Assembly: GCF_040881935.1 (NCBI RefSeq)
Contig: NZ_JBBECH010000017.1
Coordinates: 83,583 to 147,582, forward strand
Direction of reading: 5' to 3'
DNA: 64,000 nucleotides
Source: Saccharospirillum sp040881935
GTDB lineage: Bacteria > Pseudomonadota > Gammaproteobacteria > Pseudomonadales > Natronospirillaceae
Shown: piece by piece, positions 51,536-60,830 of the stretch
Position numbering within the stretch: position 1 is the first letter of the stretch
Layout of the letters: each line of letters opens with the position of its first letter
Position numbers and translations under genes: made by a program
Notes under the pieces: model-generated
Database searches by the model: none
What the model saw: the letters and a program-made list of their open reading frames with translations, nothing else
What the model was told of the DNA's origin: nothing

Positions 51536-52351
51536 TCAGTCGATATCCCACTCAGGCGCAAAGCTCGGGTTGGCCAGTCTCAATGCCTGGTCCAGGGTGT
51601 CAATGCGGTTCATTTCCGAGATGGTGAGCTCCAGATCCATGGCGGCCAGGTTACTTTGCAGGTGGTGGCGTTTGGTGGAGGACGGAATGGTAATGATGCC
51701 GCGCGCTGCAACCCACGCCAGTGCTACCTGGGCGGGTGAAACACCCTTGTTCTCGGCAATGGCGGTCAGCACCGGGTCGTCGTTGACGCGCCCTACCGCC
51801 AGCGGCATATAGCCGGTGACCAGAATGTCGTGGCGCTGACAGTGCTCGACCAGGCGCCGATTGTGCAAATAGGGGTGAATCTCGATCTGATTGGTCAGCA
51901 GTGTGCCGGGGCCGAGTATCTTCAGGGCCTCGTCGATCTGGGCAATGGTGAAATTGGAGACCCCGATGTGCCGGGTAAGCCCCGCCTGCTGAACCGCCTT
52001 TAGTTCGCCCAGGTATTCTTCCATGGGTACGTCGCCTTCGGGGGCGGGCCAGTGAATCAATAGTAAGTCGACGCTGTCCATTTTCAGGCGGGCCAGACTT
52101 TGCTCAACACTGCGCCGGAAGTGAGCCTTGCTGAGCTGGTCGACCCAGACCTTGGTGGTCACGAATACCTCGTCGCGACTGATCGGGCTCTCGGCAATGG
52201 CCTTGCCGACGGCTGCCTCGTTGTCATACATCTGAGCGGTATCGATGGACCGGTAGCCCAATTCAAGTGCTGTGGTAACCGCCTGGTAAGCGACGTCTTC
52301 TTTCAGACGATAGGTACCCAAACCCGGGTTATTCAGCGTGGCTTCCGACAT
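51536..52351 (-). CDS. Aldo/keto reductase, 2,5-diketo-D-gluconate reductase type
   Basis: A 271-residue NADPH-dependent reductase of the DkgA/DkgB branch (AKR5). The tetrad is in SIDTAQMYDNEAAVGKAI (Asp, Tyr), VTTKVW (Lys) and LLIHWPAPEGD (His). VGVSNFTIAQI and IPSSTKRHHLQSNLAAMDLE are the branch's conserved parts. Likely substrates are methylglyoxal or 2,5-diketogluconate, by family. It is not close to the three other reductases at 1-4.2 kb. Near the tRNA gene, 48 bp separate the tRNA end from the stop. Confidence 0.88.
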   Translation of the reverse strand: MSEATLNNPGLGTYRLKEDVAYQAVTTALELGYRSIDTAQMYDNEAAVGKAIAESPISRDEVFVTTKVWVDQLSKAHFRRSVEQSLARLKMDSVDLLLIHWPAPEGDVPMEEYLGELKAVQQAGLTRHIGVSNFTIAQIDEALKILGPGTLLTNQIEIHPYLHNRRLVEHCQRHDILVTGYMPLAVGRVNDDPVLTAIAENKGVSPAQVALAWVAARGIITIPSSTKRHHLQSNLAAMDLELTISEMNRIDTLDQALRLANPSFAPEWDID

Positions 52352-52626
52352 ATCAGGCTCTCCAGCGTTACAGTGATCAGTTAGTGAGGCAGTACTGGCA
52401 AATAGTTGGGTTGTTTCACCAACCTTAAAGGGCCTCTCGTCGTCAGAAATTGATTACCACACTCAGTTTGCTCGGCCGTAACTCAGGCGAGGAGACCGGG
52501 GCCGATACATGCCCCCGGCTTTATCCGGTTTGTTTAAAGAGGTAAAGTTCAGATTCGTTCCAAGAGGGATCGACAGGTGTAAAAACCTGCGCAGTGAATA
52601 AAACAGATAACGAACAAGGAAACGTT

Positions 52627-53658
52627 ATGACGAGCCAGTCCCTGACCGACACGCCGGTCACATCCCGACCTTCTCTCAAGCCCATTCTCGTTGCCTTCAA
52701 TGGTCGCGGTGGCGAATATTTCGGCATTTGGATTGTTAACATCGCGTTGACGGTGCTGACATTGGGTATTTACTCCGCCTGGGCCAAGGTCCGTAACAAG
52801 CGGTATTTCTACGGCAATACCGACGTCGCGGGTGCCTCCTTTGAATATTTGGCCACTGGCGGTCAGATTCTGAAAGGTCGCCTGATCGCCGTCGCGGTCT
52901 TTGTTGTCTTTTCTGTGATTTCTAACCTCATTTCACCCGCAGTGTACGGTGTCTTCATGATCGCCTTCTTACTGGCGATGCCCTGGCTGATTAACGCCGG
53001 CCTGCGATTCAACGCCCGTTACACAGCTTACCGCGGGGTGCGTTTTCGCTTCAATGGCACCTACTGGGCCACCTGCAAGGCGTTTTTTCTGTACCCGCTG
53101 CTCGGCATGATCACGCTGGGCATCATGATGCCGCATGCCATGCATTATGCCGCCCGGTATGTGGTCACTCACCATGCCTATGGCACTAAAGCCTTCAAGT
53201 TTGATGCGACCGTCAAACAGTACCAGTCGGTTGTGCTCGGTCTGGTGATCGGCATCATTGCGTCAATCGCGTTAATTGCCATCGGTTTTAGCCAGGTTTC
53301 TATTCCTATGATAGCGGTGGGCTACCTGGCCATCTATGGCCTGTCTCTGGCCTTCAAACCCCTGCTGTTTAATGTGTACTGGCAAGGTGTGAACCTGCAG
53401 CAAAATCGCTTTAAGGCGAATATGCCGGTGGGCCGCTATATTTGGGTGTTTATGAGCAACTCCATTGTTGTCGCCCTGACGCTGGGTCTGGCCTTTCCGT
53501 GGGCGCAGGTTCGCCTGGCGCGCCTGAACGCGACGTCCCTCACCTTTCTGAGTGCCGGTAACCTCGGTAGCATCGCCGCCGCTCAGGCTAAAGAACTCTC
53601 TGCTCTGGGCGAAGAACTGGGTGAAGTCTACGATGTGGATGTTGGCTTTGGCATCTAA
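52627..53658 (+). CDS. DUF898/YjgN-like polytopic membrane protein
   Basis: A 343-residue inner-membrane protein with about eight helices. FNGRGGEYFGIWIVNIALTVLTLGIYSAWAKVR is the DUF898 opening, repeated in modified form (LFNVYWQGVNLQ, TLGLAFPWAQVRLARL) in the second half, as in YjgN. Function unknown. ATG 52627 has AAGGAAACGTT upstream. It is followed 21 bp later by an M48 metallopeptidase, an association seen in other proteobacteria, so the two may work together on membrane-protein quality control, which is inference. Confidence 0.85.
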   Translation: MTSQSLTDTPVTSRPSLKPILVAFNGRGGEYFGIWIVNIALTVLTLGIYSAWAKVRNKRYFYGNTDVAGASFEYLATGGQILKGRLIAVAVFVVFSVISNLISPAVYGVFMIAFLLAMPWLINAGLRFNARYTAYRGVRFRFNGTYWATCKAFFLYPLLGMITLGIMMPHAMHYAARYVVTHHAYGTKAFKFDATVKQYQSVVLGLVIGIIASIALIAIGFSQVSIPMIAVGYLAIYGLSLAFKPLLFNVYWQGVNLQQNRFKANMPVGRYIWVFMSNSIVVALTLGLAFPWAQVRLARLNATSLTFLSAGNLGSIAAAQAKELSALGEELGEVYDVDVGFGI

Positions 53659-53679
53659 CCGAACGGTGGAAGGTCGTCC

Positions 53680-54738
53680 ATGGCGGCCTTCAATACCAGG
53701 CAGACCCCGGATATGACCCAGACCTTCAGTGCCTACTTTTACCCCGAGGGCTTTGCCGACAGCCAAACCGTGACCGTCTTGCTGGATGCCGGTGGCTGGT
53801 TGAGTTTTCAGGCATTCGACAGGAAGCACCGGTGCCCGTTTAATACGGTCACGGTCAGCGACCGGCTGGGCCGGTCACCAAGGTTTCTGACGTTGCCCGA
53901 TCTCGGCCGGCTGGAAACCCGAGACAACGATTTTATTGATATGGCGCTGCGCCATTTTGGTCACAAAGGCGAACGCACGCTCTGGTTGCCAAAGCTGGAG
54001 CGGGCGCCGCTGTGGATTGTTGGCTTGCTGATCGTGGTTGTTGTGACCGGCTGGGCCACCTACCGCCATGGCATACCTGCCATCGCACGGGTAACGGCGC
54101 CCCTGGTGCCGGACAAGGTGCGGGAACTGGCCGGTAACGAGGCGCTGGATTGGATGGAGCGAGGCTGGCTGACCCCCACAACACTCAGTGAGGAACGCCA
54201 GCAGGAACTTCGCCGGGCGTTTGATCATCATTTTGGTGACCAGTTGACCGGGCTGAACGTCCGGGTGCTGTTTTATAGCAGCCCAGCCTTTGGCGCCAAC
54301 GCCTTTGCTCTGCCAGACGGTACTCTGGTGTTCACCGATCAATTCGTGGCATTGGTTGATGACGCCGAATTCCTGGCCGTAGCCGCCCACGAAATTGGCC
54401 ATGTCCGTCACGACCATGGAATACGGGGCATCATTAGTTCCTCTGCTCTGGTCGCCGCCACTTTGCTGATGACCGGCGACAGCGAGGCCCTTTCTGAAAT
54501 CATCGTCACGGCGCCCTACGCTCTGGCTCAGCTCTCCTATTCGCGTGATATGGAACGGGAAGCCGATACCGCTGCAATGGCGTTGATGCAGGCCGCGGGT
54601 CTGGACCGACAGGCCTTCGCATCGGCCCTGCGCAAGATGATGAACAGTCACGGTGCCAGTGAAGGTGGCTCCAGGGCCTGGGAAGAGTACCTCTCCAGCC
54701 ACCCTGCGACCGACGAGCGAATCAAACGGTTCGAGTAG
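53680..54738 (+). CDS. M48 family zinc metallopeptidase, membrane-anchored
   Basis: A 352-residue protein. The catalytic HEIGH is at residues 237-241 (VAAHEIGHVRHDHG) and the third zinc ligand is the Glu in READTAAM (294). One transmembrane helix at about 108-128 (LWIVGLLIVVVVTGWATYR) places the peptidase domain on one side of the inner membrane. The first 100 residues form a separate beta-rich domain not found in HtpX or BepA. Its neighbour encodes a DUF898 membrane protein, a likely partner. Confidence 0.88.
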   Translation: MAAFNTRQTPDMTQTFSAYFYPEGFADSQTVTVLLDAGGWLSFQAFDRKHRCPFNTVTVSDRLGRSPRFLTLPDLGRLETRDNDFIDMALRHFGHKGERTLWLPKLERAPLWIVGLLIVVVVTGWATYRHGIPAIARVTAPLVPDKVRELAGNEALDWMERGWLTPTTLSEERQQELRRAFDHHFGDQLTGLNVRVLFYSSPAFGANAFALPDGTLVFTDQFVALVDDAEFLAVAAHEIGHVRHDHGIRGIISSSALVAATLLMTGDSEALSEIIVTAPYALAQLSYSRDMEREADTAAMALMQAAGLDRQAFASALRKMMNSHGASEGGSRAWEEYLSSHPATDERIKRFE

Positions 54739-54781
54739 GGTGATAGCCCGCTTAAGGTATTGGCTTTGCCGAGTTGACTAG

Positions 54782-54892
54782 CGGTGGCAACCTGGTGCAC
54801 CCCTGTGGGGTAGTCCGCAGCAGGGATGCTGCGGCCTAGGCTCCATGGACGGATTCACGCCGACCCCACAGGGGTGCACCAGGTTGCCAGCG
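54782..54892 (-). repeat. Y-hairpin repeat, copy 4 (inverted orientation)
   Basis: The 27-bp stem 54785-54811 with 54863-54889 is perfect, and extends to 30 bp with one mismatch. On the minus strand the core reads GGTCGGCGTGAATCCGTCC, then the hairpin TCCG-TCCA-TGGA and an 8-bp hairpin CCGCAGCA-TCCC-TGCTGCGG. It fills the gap between the convergent M48 and copA genes. Base changes relative to copy 3 (CCACAGCA/TGCTGTGG) are compensatory. Confidence 0.82.
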
Positions 54893-54933
54893 CGGGCTAA
54901 AACCACTCAACTGGCCCGCTCCTTTCCTTTGGT

Positions 54934-57408
54934 TTACTCCTTGTCGAGCGCGGCGTCTAACTTAAGTGTGCGCAACCGTAACGCATTGCCAATCACTGAG
55001 ACTGACGACAGGCTCATGGCGGCGGCGGCGATCATCGGTGACAGCAAGGCACCGAAGATCGGGTAAAACAGGCCGGCGGCTACCGGGACGCCCAGGCTGT
55101 TGTACACGAACGCGAAGAACAGGTTTTGTTTGATGTTGCGCAGTGTGCCCCGGGCCAGGGTGCGTGCGCGGACGATGCCGTTCAGGTCACCTTTCACCAG
55201 GGTTATGCCCGCGCTTTCCATCGCCACATCCGCGCCGGTGCCCATGGCAATGCCAACATCGGCGGCGGCCAGAGCCGGGGCATCGTTGACGCCATCGCCA
55301 GCCATGGCCACGGAAGCACCCTGCTTGCGCAGTTCTTCCACCAGTTTCTGCTTGCCTTCGGGTGATACCCCGGCGCGAACCTCATCAATGTTCAGTTCAG
55401 CCGCGACGGCATTGGCGGTGGTGGCGTTGTCGCCGGTGGCCATCACAACGCGCATGCCTTGCGCCTGCAGGGCGCGAATGGCGTTGGCGGTGGTTTTCTT
55501 GATCGGGTCCTGCACCGCGATCAGGCCGGCCAGTTTGCCGTCGACCCCCAGGTACATCACCGTTTTGGCGTCTTTGCGCATCGCATCGGCTTGTGCTTCA
55601 ACGTCGGATAAATCTATGCCTTTGCCATCGAACAGGGCGGCATTGCCCATTAACAGGTCGTGTCCGTCGACGCGGCCGACAATGCCCTGGCCGGTGACTG
55701 AATCGAAGGTCTCGGGTTCCTGCAGTGTCGCCTCTCGCTGTTTGGCTTCCGCCACGATGGCCTCGGCCAGGGGGTGTTCGGAGCTGCGCTCCAGGCTGCC
55801 AATCCAGCCAAGCAGGGTGGTTTCGTCCTGGTCGTTTAAGGCGATTAGGTCGGTGACTTTGGGCTTGCCTTCGGTCAGGGTGCCGGTTTTATCGACGATC
55901 AGGGTATCTACTTTGGCGAACCGTTCCAGTGCTTCGGCATCCTTGATCAGCACACCCGATTGAGCGCCGTGGCCAGTGGCCGTCATGATCGACATCGGCG
56001 TTGCCAGCCCGAGTGCACAGGGGCAGGCGATGATCAGCACGGAAACCGCGGCAACAATGGCGTAGGCCATGGCCGGTTCGGGCCCTACCAGTGACCAGAT
56101 GACGAACGCTACAATGGAGATAAGCACCACGGTGGGCACGAAATAGCTCGCCACCCGGTCGGCCAGGCCCTGAATCGGGGCGCGTGAGCGCTGTGCCTGG
56201 GCCACCATGGCAACGATCTGCGACAACACGGTCTCCGATCCGACGCGTTCGGCGGTCATGATCAGGGTTCCCTGTTTGTTCAGGGTGCCGCCGGTCAGCT
56301 GATCGCCTTTGGTTTTTTCCACCGGCACCGGTTCACCGCTGATCAGCGATTCATCCACCGACGACTGGCCTTCGGCAACAACCCCATCGACCGGAATGCC
56401 GCTGCCGGGTTTGACCCGCAAACGGTCACCGCTCTGTACCTGATCGAGTTGAATTTCCTCGTCGTCGCCGTTGTCGTTGATGCGCACGGCGGTCTTGGGG
56501 GCGAGATCGAGCAGGGCGCGAATGGCTGAACCAGTGCGTTCTCGGGCTTTCAGTTCGAGCACCTGGCCAAGAAAGACCAGGGCGACAATAACGGCGGCAG
56601 CTTCGAAATAGACCGGGACGTGGCCCGATGCCATGCGGAAGGCATCCGGGAACACGCCGGGCATCAGCGTAGCGACAACGCTATAGGCAAAGGCGGCGCC
56701 CACCCCGAGAGCGATCAGCGTCCACATATTGGGGCTGCGGTTGACGATGGAGTTCCAGCCGCGCACGAAAAATGGCTGAGCGGCCCAGAGTACGACCGGG
56801 GTGGCGAGTATCAGTTCCAGCCAGACGGCGGGGCCTTCACCCAGCCAGCTGCGAAACGGCAGGCCGATCATCGGGCCCATGGTGATCAGCAGTAACGGCA
56901 CCGCTGCGACGACGCTGATCCAGAAGCGCCGGGCGAAGTCGATCAGTTCGGGGCTGGGGCCGGTGTCTTCCAGCGAGGGCGTCATCGGTTCCAGCGCCAT
57001 GCCGCATTTGGGGCAGGTGCCGGGGCCTTCCTGCACAATTTCCGGGTCCATCGGGCAGGTGTATTTCGTACCCTCGGGCATGGGTTCGGGTGCTTCGCTC
57101 GGGTCGAGGTAGCGCTCAGGATTTTCCTCGAACTTGTGCTGGCAGCGTTCCGAGCAGAAATAGTGTGCCTTGCCCTGATACCGCGCCATGCCTTTGGGAC
57201 GGTCGCGCTGTACGGTCATGCCGCAGACGGGGTCTTCGGCGGTTTGATAGGCCTTGGGGTCATTGTCGAACTTCGTTTTGCAGCCAGCACTACAGAAATA
57301 AACATCTTGGCCGTCGTGGTCACTGTGATGTTTGGCGGTATCCGGTGATACGGTCATACCGCAAACCGGGTCGCGTAATTCCACTGCGTTAGCTTGGGTT
57401 TGGCTCAT
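54934..57408 (-). CDS. copA: Copper-translocating P-type ATPase with YHS and heavy-metal-binding N terminus
   Basis: An 824-residue P1B-type ATPase exporting Cu(I) from the cytosol. Instead of the usual CxxC HMA domains, the N terminus has two YHS domains (DPVCGMTV at about 13 and 60) and a heavy-metal-binding zinc-ribbon-like segment YTCPMDPEIVQEGPGTCPKCGM. The core has eight helices, the ion-binding IACPCALGLATP, phosphorylation DKTGTLTEG, HP motif SEHPLAEAI and GDGVNDAPAL. ATG 57408 follows AAAGGAGAG. A CueR-type operator lies upstream. The C terminus has no HMA domain. Confidence 0.95.
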   Translation of the reverse strand: MSQTQANAVELRDPVCGMTVSPDTAKHHSDHDGQDVYFCSAGCKTKFDNDPKAYQTAEDPVCGMTVQRDRPKGMARYQGKAHYFCSERCQHKFEENPERYLDPSEAPEPMPEGTKYTCPMDPEIVQEGPGTCPKCGMALEPMTPSLEDTGPSPELIDFARRFWISVVAAVPLLLITMGPMIGLPFRSWLGEGPAVWLELILATPVVLWAAQPFFVRGWNSIVNRSPNMWTLIALGVGAAFAYSVVATLMPGVFPDAFRMASGHVPVYFEAAAVIVALVFLGQVLELKARERTGSAIRALLDLAPKTAVRINDNGDDEEIQLDQVQSGDRLRVKPGSGIPVDGVVAEGQSSVDESLISGEPVPVEKTKGDQLTGGTLNKQGTLIMTAERVGSETVLSQIVAMVAQAQRSRAPIQGLADRVASYFVPTVVLISIVAFVIWSLVGPEPAMAYAIVAAVSVLIIACPCALGLATPMSIMTATGHGAQSGVLIKDAEALERFAKVDTLIVDKTGTLTEGKPKVTDLIALNDQDETTLLGWIGSLERSSEHPLAEAIVAEAKQREATLQEPETFDSVTGQGIVGRVDGHDLLMGNAALFDGKGIDLSDVEAQADAMRKDAKTVMYLGVDGKLAGLIAVQDPIKKTTANAIRALQAQGMRVVMATGDNATTANAVAAELNIDEVRAGVSPEGKQKLVEELRKQGASVAMAGDGVNDAPALAAADVGIAMGTGADVAMESAGITLVKGDLNGIVRARTLARGTLRNIKQNLFFAFVYNSLGVPVAAGLFYPIFGALLSPMIAAAAMSLSSVSVIGNALRLRTLKLDAALDKE

Positions 57409-57452
57409 GGTCTCTCCTTTAGGTGCCTGATGCACCAGCATTCATGAGAGAC

Positions 57453-57483
57453 AGGCTAGACCTTCCAGTCGTTGGAAGGTCAA
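57453..57483 (-). promoter_or_regulatory. CueR-type MerR-family promoter/operator of copA
   Basis: On the minus strand TTGACC (-35, 57483-57478) and TAGCCT (-10, 57458-57453) are separated by 19 bp instead of 17, the mark of MerR-family activation. The spacer is the palindrome ACCTTCCAACGACTGGAAGG-like, matching CueR sites (ACCTTCC-N-GGAAGGT). Copper would activate copA via CueR, whose gene is not in this window. A small hairpin GGTGC/GCACC lies in the leader at 57422-57436. Confidence 0.85.
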
Positions 57484-57794
57484 GTGATAGCTCATGTTTC
57501 GAAGTCTAATTAGGGTATCGCCTAGAACCCTGACATTGCTCAGTTCGAACCTCCATATGAAATCTAACGATTTCGACGTATTTCACAACAATTTACAGTA
57601 TTAATGCTGCTTTTAGCACATTGTCGGTATTTTCGGAGCAAGGTGCCATCCCCATAGCGGAGTTGTTCTTTGAGATTGCACTTGCGAGCAGCAGGCGCAG
57701 CGCGTTCTATTGGTCTCTGCGTTTCACAGTAGTTGCCGAGCTGTCAAAACTCGTCTAAACAGTAGTTATACTGACAAAAAAGAGAGTATCCATC
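57484..57794. other. Intergenic region between copA promoter and the TIGR02647 gene
   Basis: About 310 bp with no gene. TATACT (57767-57772) is a plausible -10 box for the downstream gene but no clear -35 lies before it. I see no other repeat or structure. Confidence 0.4.
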
Positions 57795-58034
57795 ATGCCA
57801 TTCTCCGCCGACCACATCGCCGAACTGAATTTGCTCACTCAGTTCCGGGCCTCCTCACTGCAGGAAGGCATCAAAGTTCACAGCCAGGAGGCCGATCCGA
57901 CCCTGGTGGCCGCCGCTGAACGCTTGTATGGTAAAGGGCTGATTACCCATAAGGATGGCGGCTACCTGACCGACCTTGGGGTCGAAACCGTTGACCACAC
58001 CCGTAAACTGCTTGGCATTTTATCGAGTCAGTAG
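57795..58034 (+). CDS. TIGR02647-family protein
   Basis: A 79-residue, soluble protein matching the TIGR02647 family of gammaproteobacterial proteins: FSADHIAELNLLTQFRASSLQEGIKVH, AAAERLYGKGLITHKDGGYLTDLGVE and HTRKLLGIL. The middle resembles a winged-helix-like HTH (LYGKGLITHKDGGYLT), but DNA binding is not shown. It starts at ATG 57795 with AGAGAGT upstream. Confidence 0.85.
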   Translation: MPFSADHIAELNLLTQFRASSLQEGIKVHSQEADPTLVAAAERLYGKGLITHKDGGYLTDLGVETVDHTRKLLGILSSQ

Positions 58035-58189
58035 GCCCTGGTTTGTTGCTGGCAGGTCATTCAAGTGACTGACAACAGGGTGCAGGTGCCTGATGCCTCT
58101 GATAGCCTGGCCGACAGGGTCTGGTTTTGTGTTATCGCCGGGGTCGTCCACAATGGTGTCTATTTGCCCTTGAATGTCTGAACAATTAA

Positions 58190-58210
58190 CAGTTAGTAGT
58201 TAGCAGTTAC
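58190..58210. repeat. Three tandem heptamers abutting a start codon
   Basis: CAGTTAG, TAGTTAG and CAGTTAC follow each other directly and end at the base before the ATG at 58211. No Shine-Dalgarno is visible in the 25 bases upstream of that start. Copy-number change would alter the spacing or leader of the frameshifted cyclase gene. Confidence 0.55.
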
Positions 58211-60270
58211 ATGAAAAAGCCGAGTTTACTCACCAGACTGACGCTCAGTTACAGCCTTATCATCTTGCTGGCCACCCTGCTGATCAGTGTCGGGGTGGGC
58301 TATGTCACGTCTCAGCGATTGCAAAACACCGTTGGTCAGTCTCTGGCGGAGCTGGCCTATACCATCAGCGACCGGATGGATCGCGATATGTTTTACCGTT
58401 ACCGTGACCTGGCAACCGTGGTGACCATCGCCCGTGATCGCGCCGACCCCGATGCCGTGTTCATTGAACAGGCCTGGCTCGAGGAATTGCAGGAGAGCTT
58501 TCCTTTTTACAAGTGGATCGGCTTCGCTGCCCCGGACGGTGAGGTTCTGGTCAGTAACGGCGGGTTGCTGGAGGACATGAACGTCTCGGCCCGCCCCTGG
58601 TTTCAGCAAGGGCTGGACGGGGTCTTTTTTGGCGATGTTCACGACGCCGTGCTGCTGGAAAAACTATTGCCTGCACAGGAGGAACCCTGGCGCTTTGTCG
58701 ACGTCGCCCTACCGGTGCACGACAACAATGGCGAATTACTCGGTGTGCTGGGGGCTCACCTGAGCTGGGAATGGGTCACCGAAGTGAAGGATTCCGTGCT
58801 GCAGGTCGCGGCGCACCAGGGCTCCATAGAGGCGTTGGTGGTCGGCAGCGATGGTACTGTTCTGCTCGGCCCCGAGCCGCTGCAGGACCAGCGTCTGGAC
58901 CTGCCTCCGGCCAACAACGGGCCGACCTTCCAGAGCCTGACCCTTGGCGGCGACACCTACCTGACCGGTATCGCACAGACCGACGGTCACCGCGACTATC
59001 CCGGGTTGGACTGGAAAGTCCTGGTGCGTCAGGACACCGATGAAGCGTTCGCGGCGGTGCGTCGCTCGCAGCTGGAGATTCTGCTGTTGGGTCTGTTCGT
59101 CGCCGTGGTGTTCTTTTTCGTCAACCGCTGGAATGCCCGAACCATTACCCGGCCACTGCATTTAATCAGCCACGCCGCCATACGCTTGCGGGCCGGTAAC
59201 ACCGGAGCCAGTTTCCCCGAAGACATCGGTTTTCGCGAAGGACAGGATCTGGTGCGGTCGCTGCAAGGGCTCACGCGTCAGTTGCTGGAGCGGGAGAGAG
59301 ACCTGGTGGCAGCCCGGGCTGAGCTTGAGACACGGGTGGAAGAGCGTACCATGGAACTGCAGCAGGTCTACCAGGCCATTCATGACAGCGAAGCCCGGTT
59401 GAAACTGATTACCGATAACGTACCCGTGATGATCGCCTACATCGATACCGATGAGCGCTATCAGTTCTTCAACCGTGCCTATCTGGACTGGTACGGGTTT
59501 GCCGGGCAGGAACAGGAGCTGCACCAACAACCGGTGCGCGAACTGCTCAAGGCCTCGGCTTACAACCAGACTAAACCCTACATTACCCGGGCACTGGCCG
59601 GAGAGCTGGTCAGTTTCGACCGCGAGGAGCCGGGTACCGGTGCGACTCGCTACCTGCATGTCACGTACCTCCCCGAGCGGTCACAACGGGGCGACGTGCT
59701 GGGCTTCTTTGTGACCAGTGTCGATATCACCAAGCGCAAGCAGATGGAAATGCAGTTGCAGCACCAGAGCAACCACGATTACCTGACCGGGTTGCCCAAC
59801 CGGACGGGTTTGAAGCACCATCTTGAACTGGCCGTGGCCAGAACCCGGCGCTCCAACAAACCCCTGGCGCTGATGTTTCTGGATCTGGATCACTTCAAGG
59901 AAGTGAACGACACCCTGGGCCACGCCGCCGGTGATCAGTTGCTGCAGGAGGCGGCGCGACGGCTGCTTAGTAAGTGCGGAAAACCGACACTGTCGCTCGG
60001 CTGGGTGGCGATGAGTTTGTTGTCGTGCTCGAAGACCTGACCCAGAACGCGGCTGAAGACGCCGCCGACATTGCCTGCAAACTCATCGAGACCCTCGCTC
60101 GGCCGTTCGAACTGGGTGAGCATCAGGCCCGGGTGTCTGTCAGCATTGGTGTGGTGGTGGATAACAACGCCAACCCGGTGGACATCCTGATGGAGCAGGC
60201 CGATGCGGCCATGTACCAGGCCAAACAACAGGGCCGAAACGATTTCCGGCTGGTGTCGCTTAACCGCTAA
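58211..60270 (+). pseudogene. Cache-PAS-GGDEF diguanylate cyclase, frameshifted in the GGDEF domain
   Basis: Residues 1-30 form a transmembrane segment, then a periplasmic dCache domain to about 285, a second helix (ILLLGLFVAVVFFFVNRW), a HAMP-like linker, a coiled coil, a PAS domain (about 390-505) and the start of GGDEF (HDYLTGLPNRTGLKHHLE, FLDLDHFKEVNDTLGHAAGDQ). The frame then ends at 60040 in unrelated residues. The rest of the domain, KTDTVARLGGDEFVVVLEDL to the end, is in another frame (GTG at 59974). One lost base near 59965-59975 explains it. The break is either a real pseudogene, a sequencing error or an unlikely recoding site. Confidence 0.85.
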
Positions 60271-60739
60271 TCGCCCTTAGGCTGGCCAGGGTGGCGTGGC
60301 AGGCCTGGGCGGCCTCCTGGCCTTTCTTCACAAAGTGCTCGCGGAAATAGCGCTGGTGTTCCTCGTGTTCGTGAAAATGGTGCGGTGTCAGCACCACGCT
60401 GAAGACCGGAATATCGGTATCCAGTTGCACGCGCATCAGGCCGTCAATAACGGCCTGGGCCACAAAGTCATGCCGGTAGATGCCACCGTCAACCACCAAA
60501 CCACAGGCGACGATGGCGTCAAACCGACCGGTTTTGGCCAGCTGTTTGGCATGCAACGGTATTTCATAGGCGCCGGGCACGCGCAAGTGCTCGACCTCGG
60601 CCGTGGTATCCAGTCGTTTCAGCTCAGATTCAAACGAAGCGCAAGCCTGCCCGACAATGTCGGCATGCCAGGAAGCCGCAATAACGGCCACGCGGGTGGT
60701 TTGGTTGTGGGTAGTGCGGTTGGATGTAGACTGATTCAT
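60260..60739 (-). CDS. ribH: 6,7-dimethyl-8-ribityllumazine synthase, RibH2-like
   Basis: A 159-residue enzyme that condenses the ribityl-aminouracil with dihydroxybutanone phosphate, the penultimate step of riboflavin synthesis. VAVIAASWHADIVGQA, VPGAYEIPLHAKQLA and CGLVVDGGIYRHDFVAQAV fit the family. The C-terminal region VVLTPHHFHEHEEHQRYFREHF is the type II (RibH2) form rather than the classic VLTTDTxEQA. This type is usually decameric. It is alone behind an FMN riboswitch, away from ribA and without ribBD/E. Its 3' end overlaps the end of the frameshifted cyclase gene. Confidence 0.92.
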   Translation of the reverse strand: MNQSTSNRTTHNQTTRVAVIAASWHADIVGQACASFESELKRLDTTAEVEHLRVPGAYEIPLHAKQLAKTGRFDAIVACGLVVDGGIYRHDFVAQAVIDGLMRVQLDTDIPVFSVVLTPHHFHEHEEHQRYFREHFVKKGQEAAQACHATLASLRAISG

Positions 60740-60830
60740 GGGTTGCCCTCAAGGTTAGGGTGATTGCCAGAATCAGGGCGCGCGAGTACGCAAAGACCAC
60801 AGCGAAGGCGCGGTGGCGATTGGGTGGTTC

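Noticed and set aside
54782..54892. Y-hairpin copy 4 as a bidirectional transcription terminator for M48 and copA
   Set aside because: It is in the right place, but there is no T-run on either side and copies 1 and 2 are not between convergent genes.
58036..58100. Another Y-hairpin copy after the TIGR02647 gene
   Set aside because: There is partial dyad symmetry (TGTTGCTGGCAGGTCA and TGACTGACAACA) but no GGTCGGCG core and no 30-bp arms.
59960..59985. Programmed -1 frameshift in the cyclase gene (GGAAAAC)
   Set aside because: The heptamer does not match X XXY YYZ in the first frame, and no stem-loop follows clearly, so an indel is the simpler reading.
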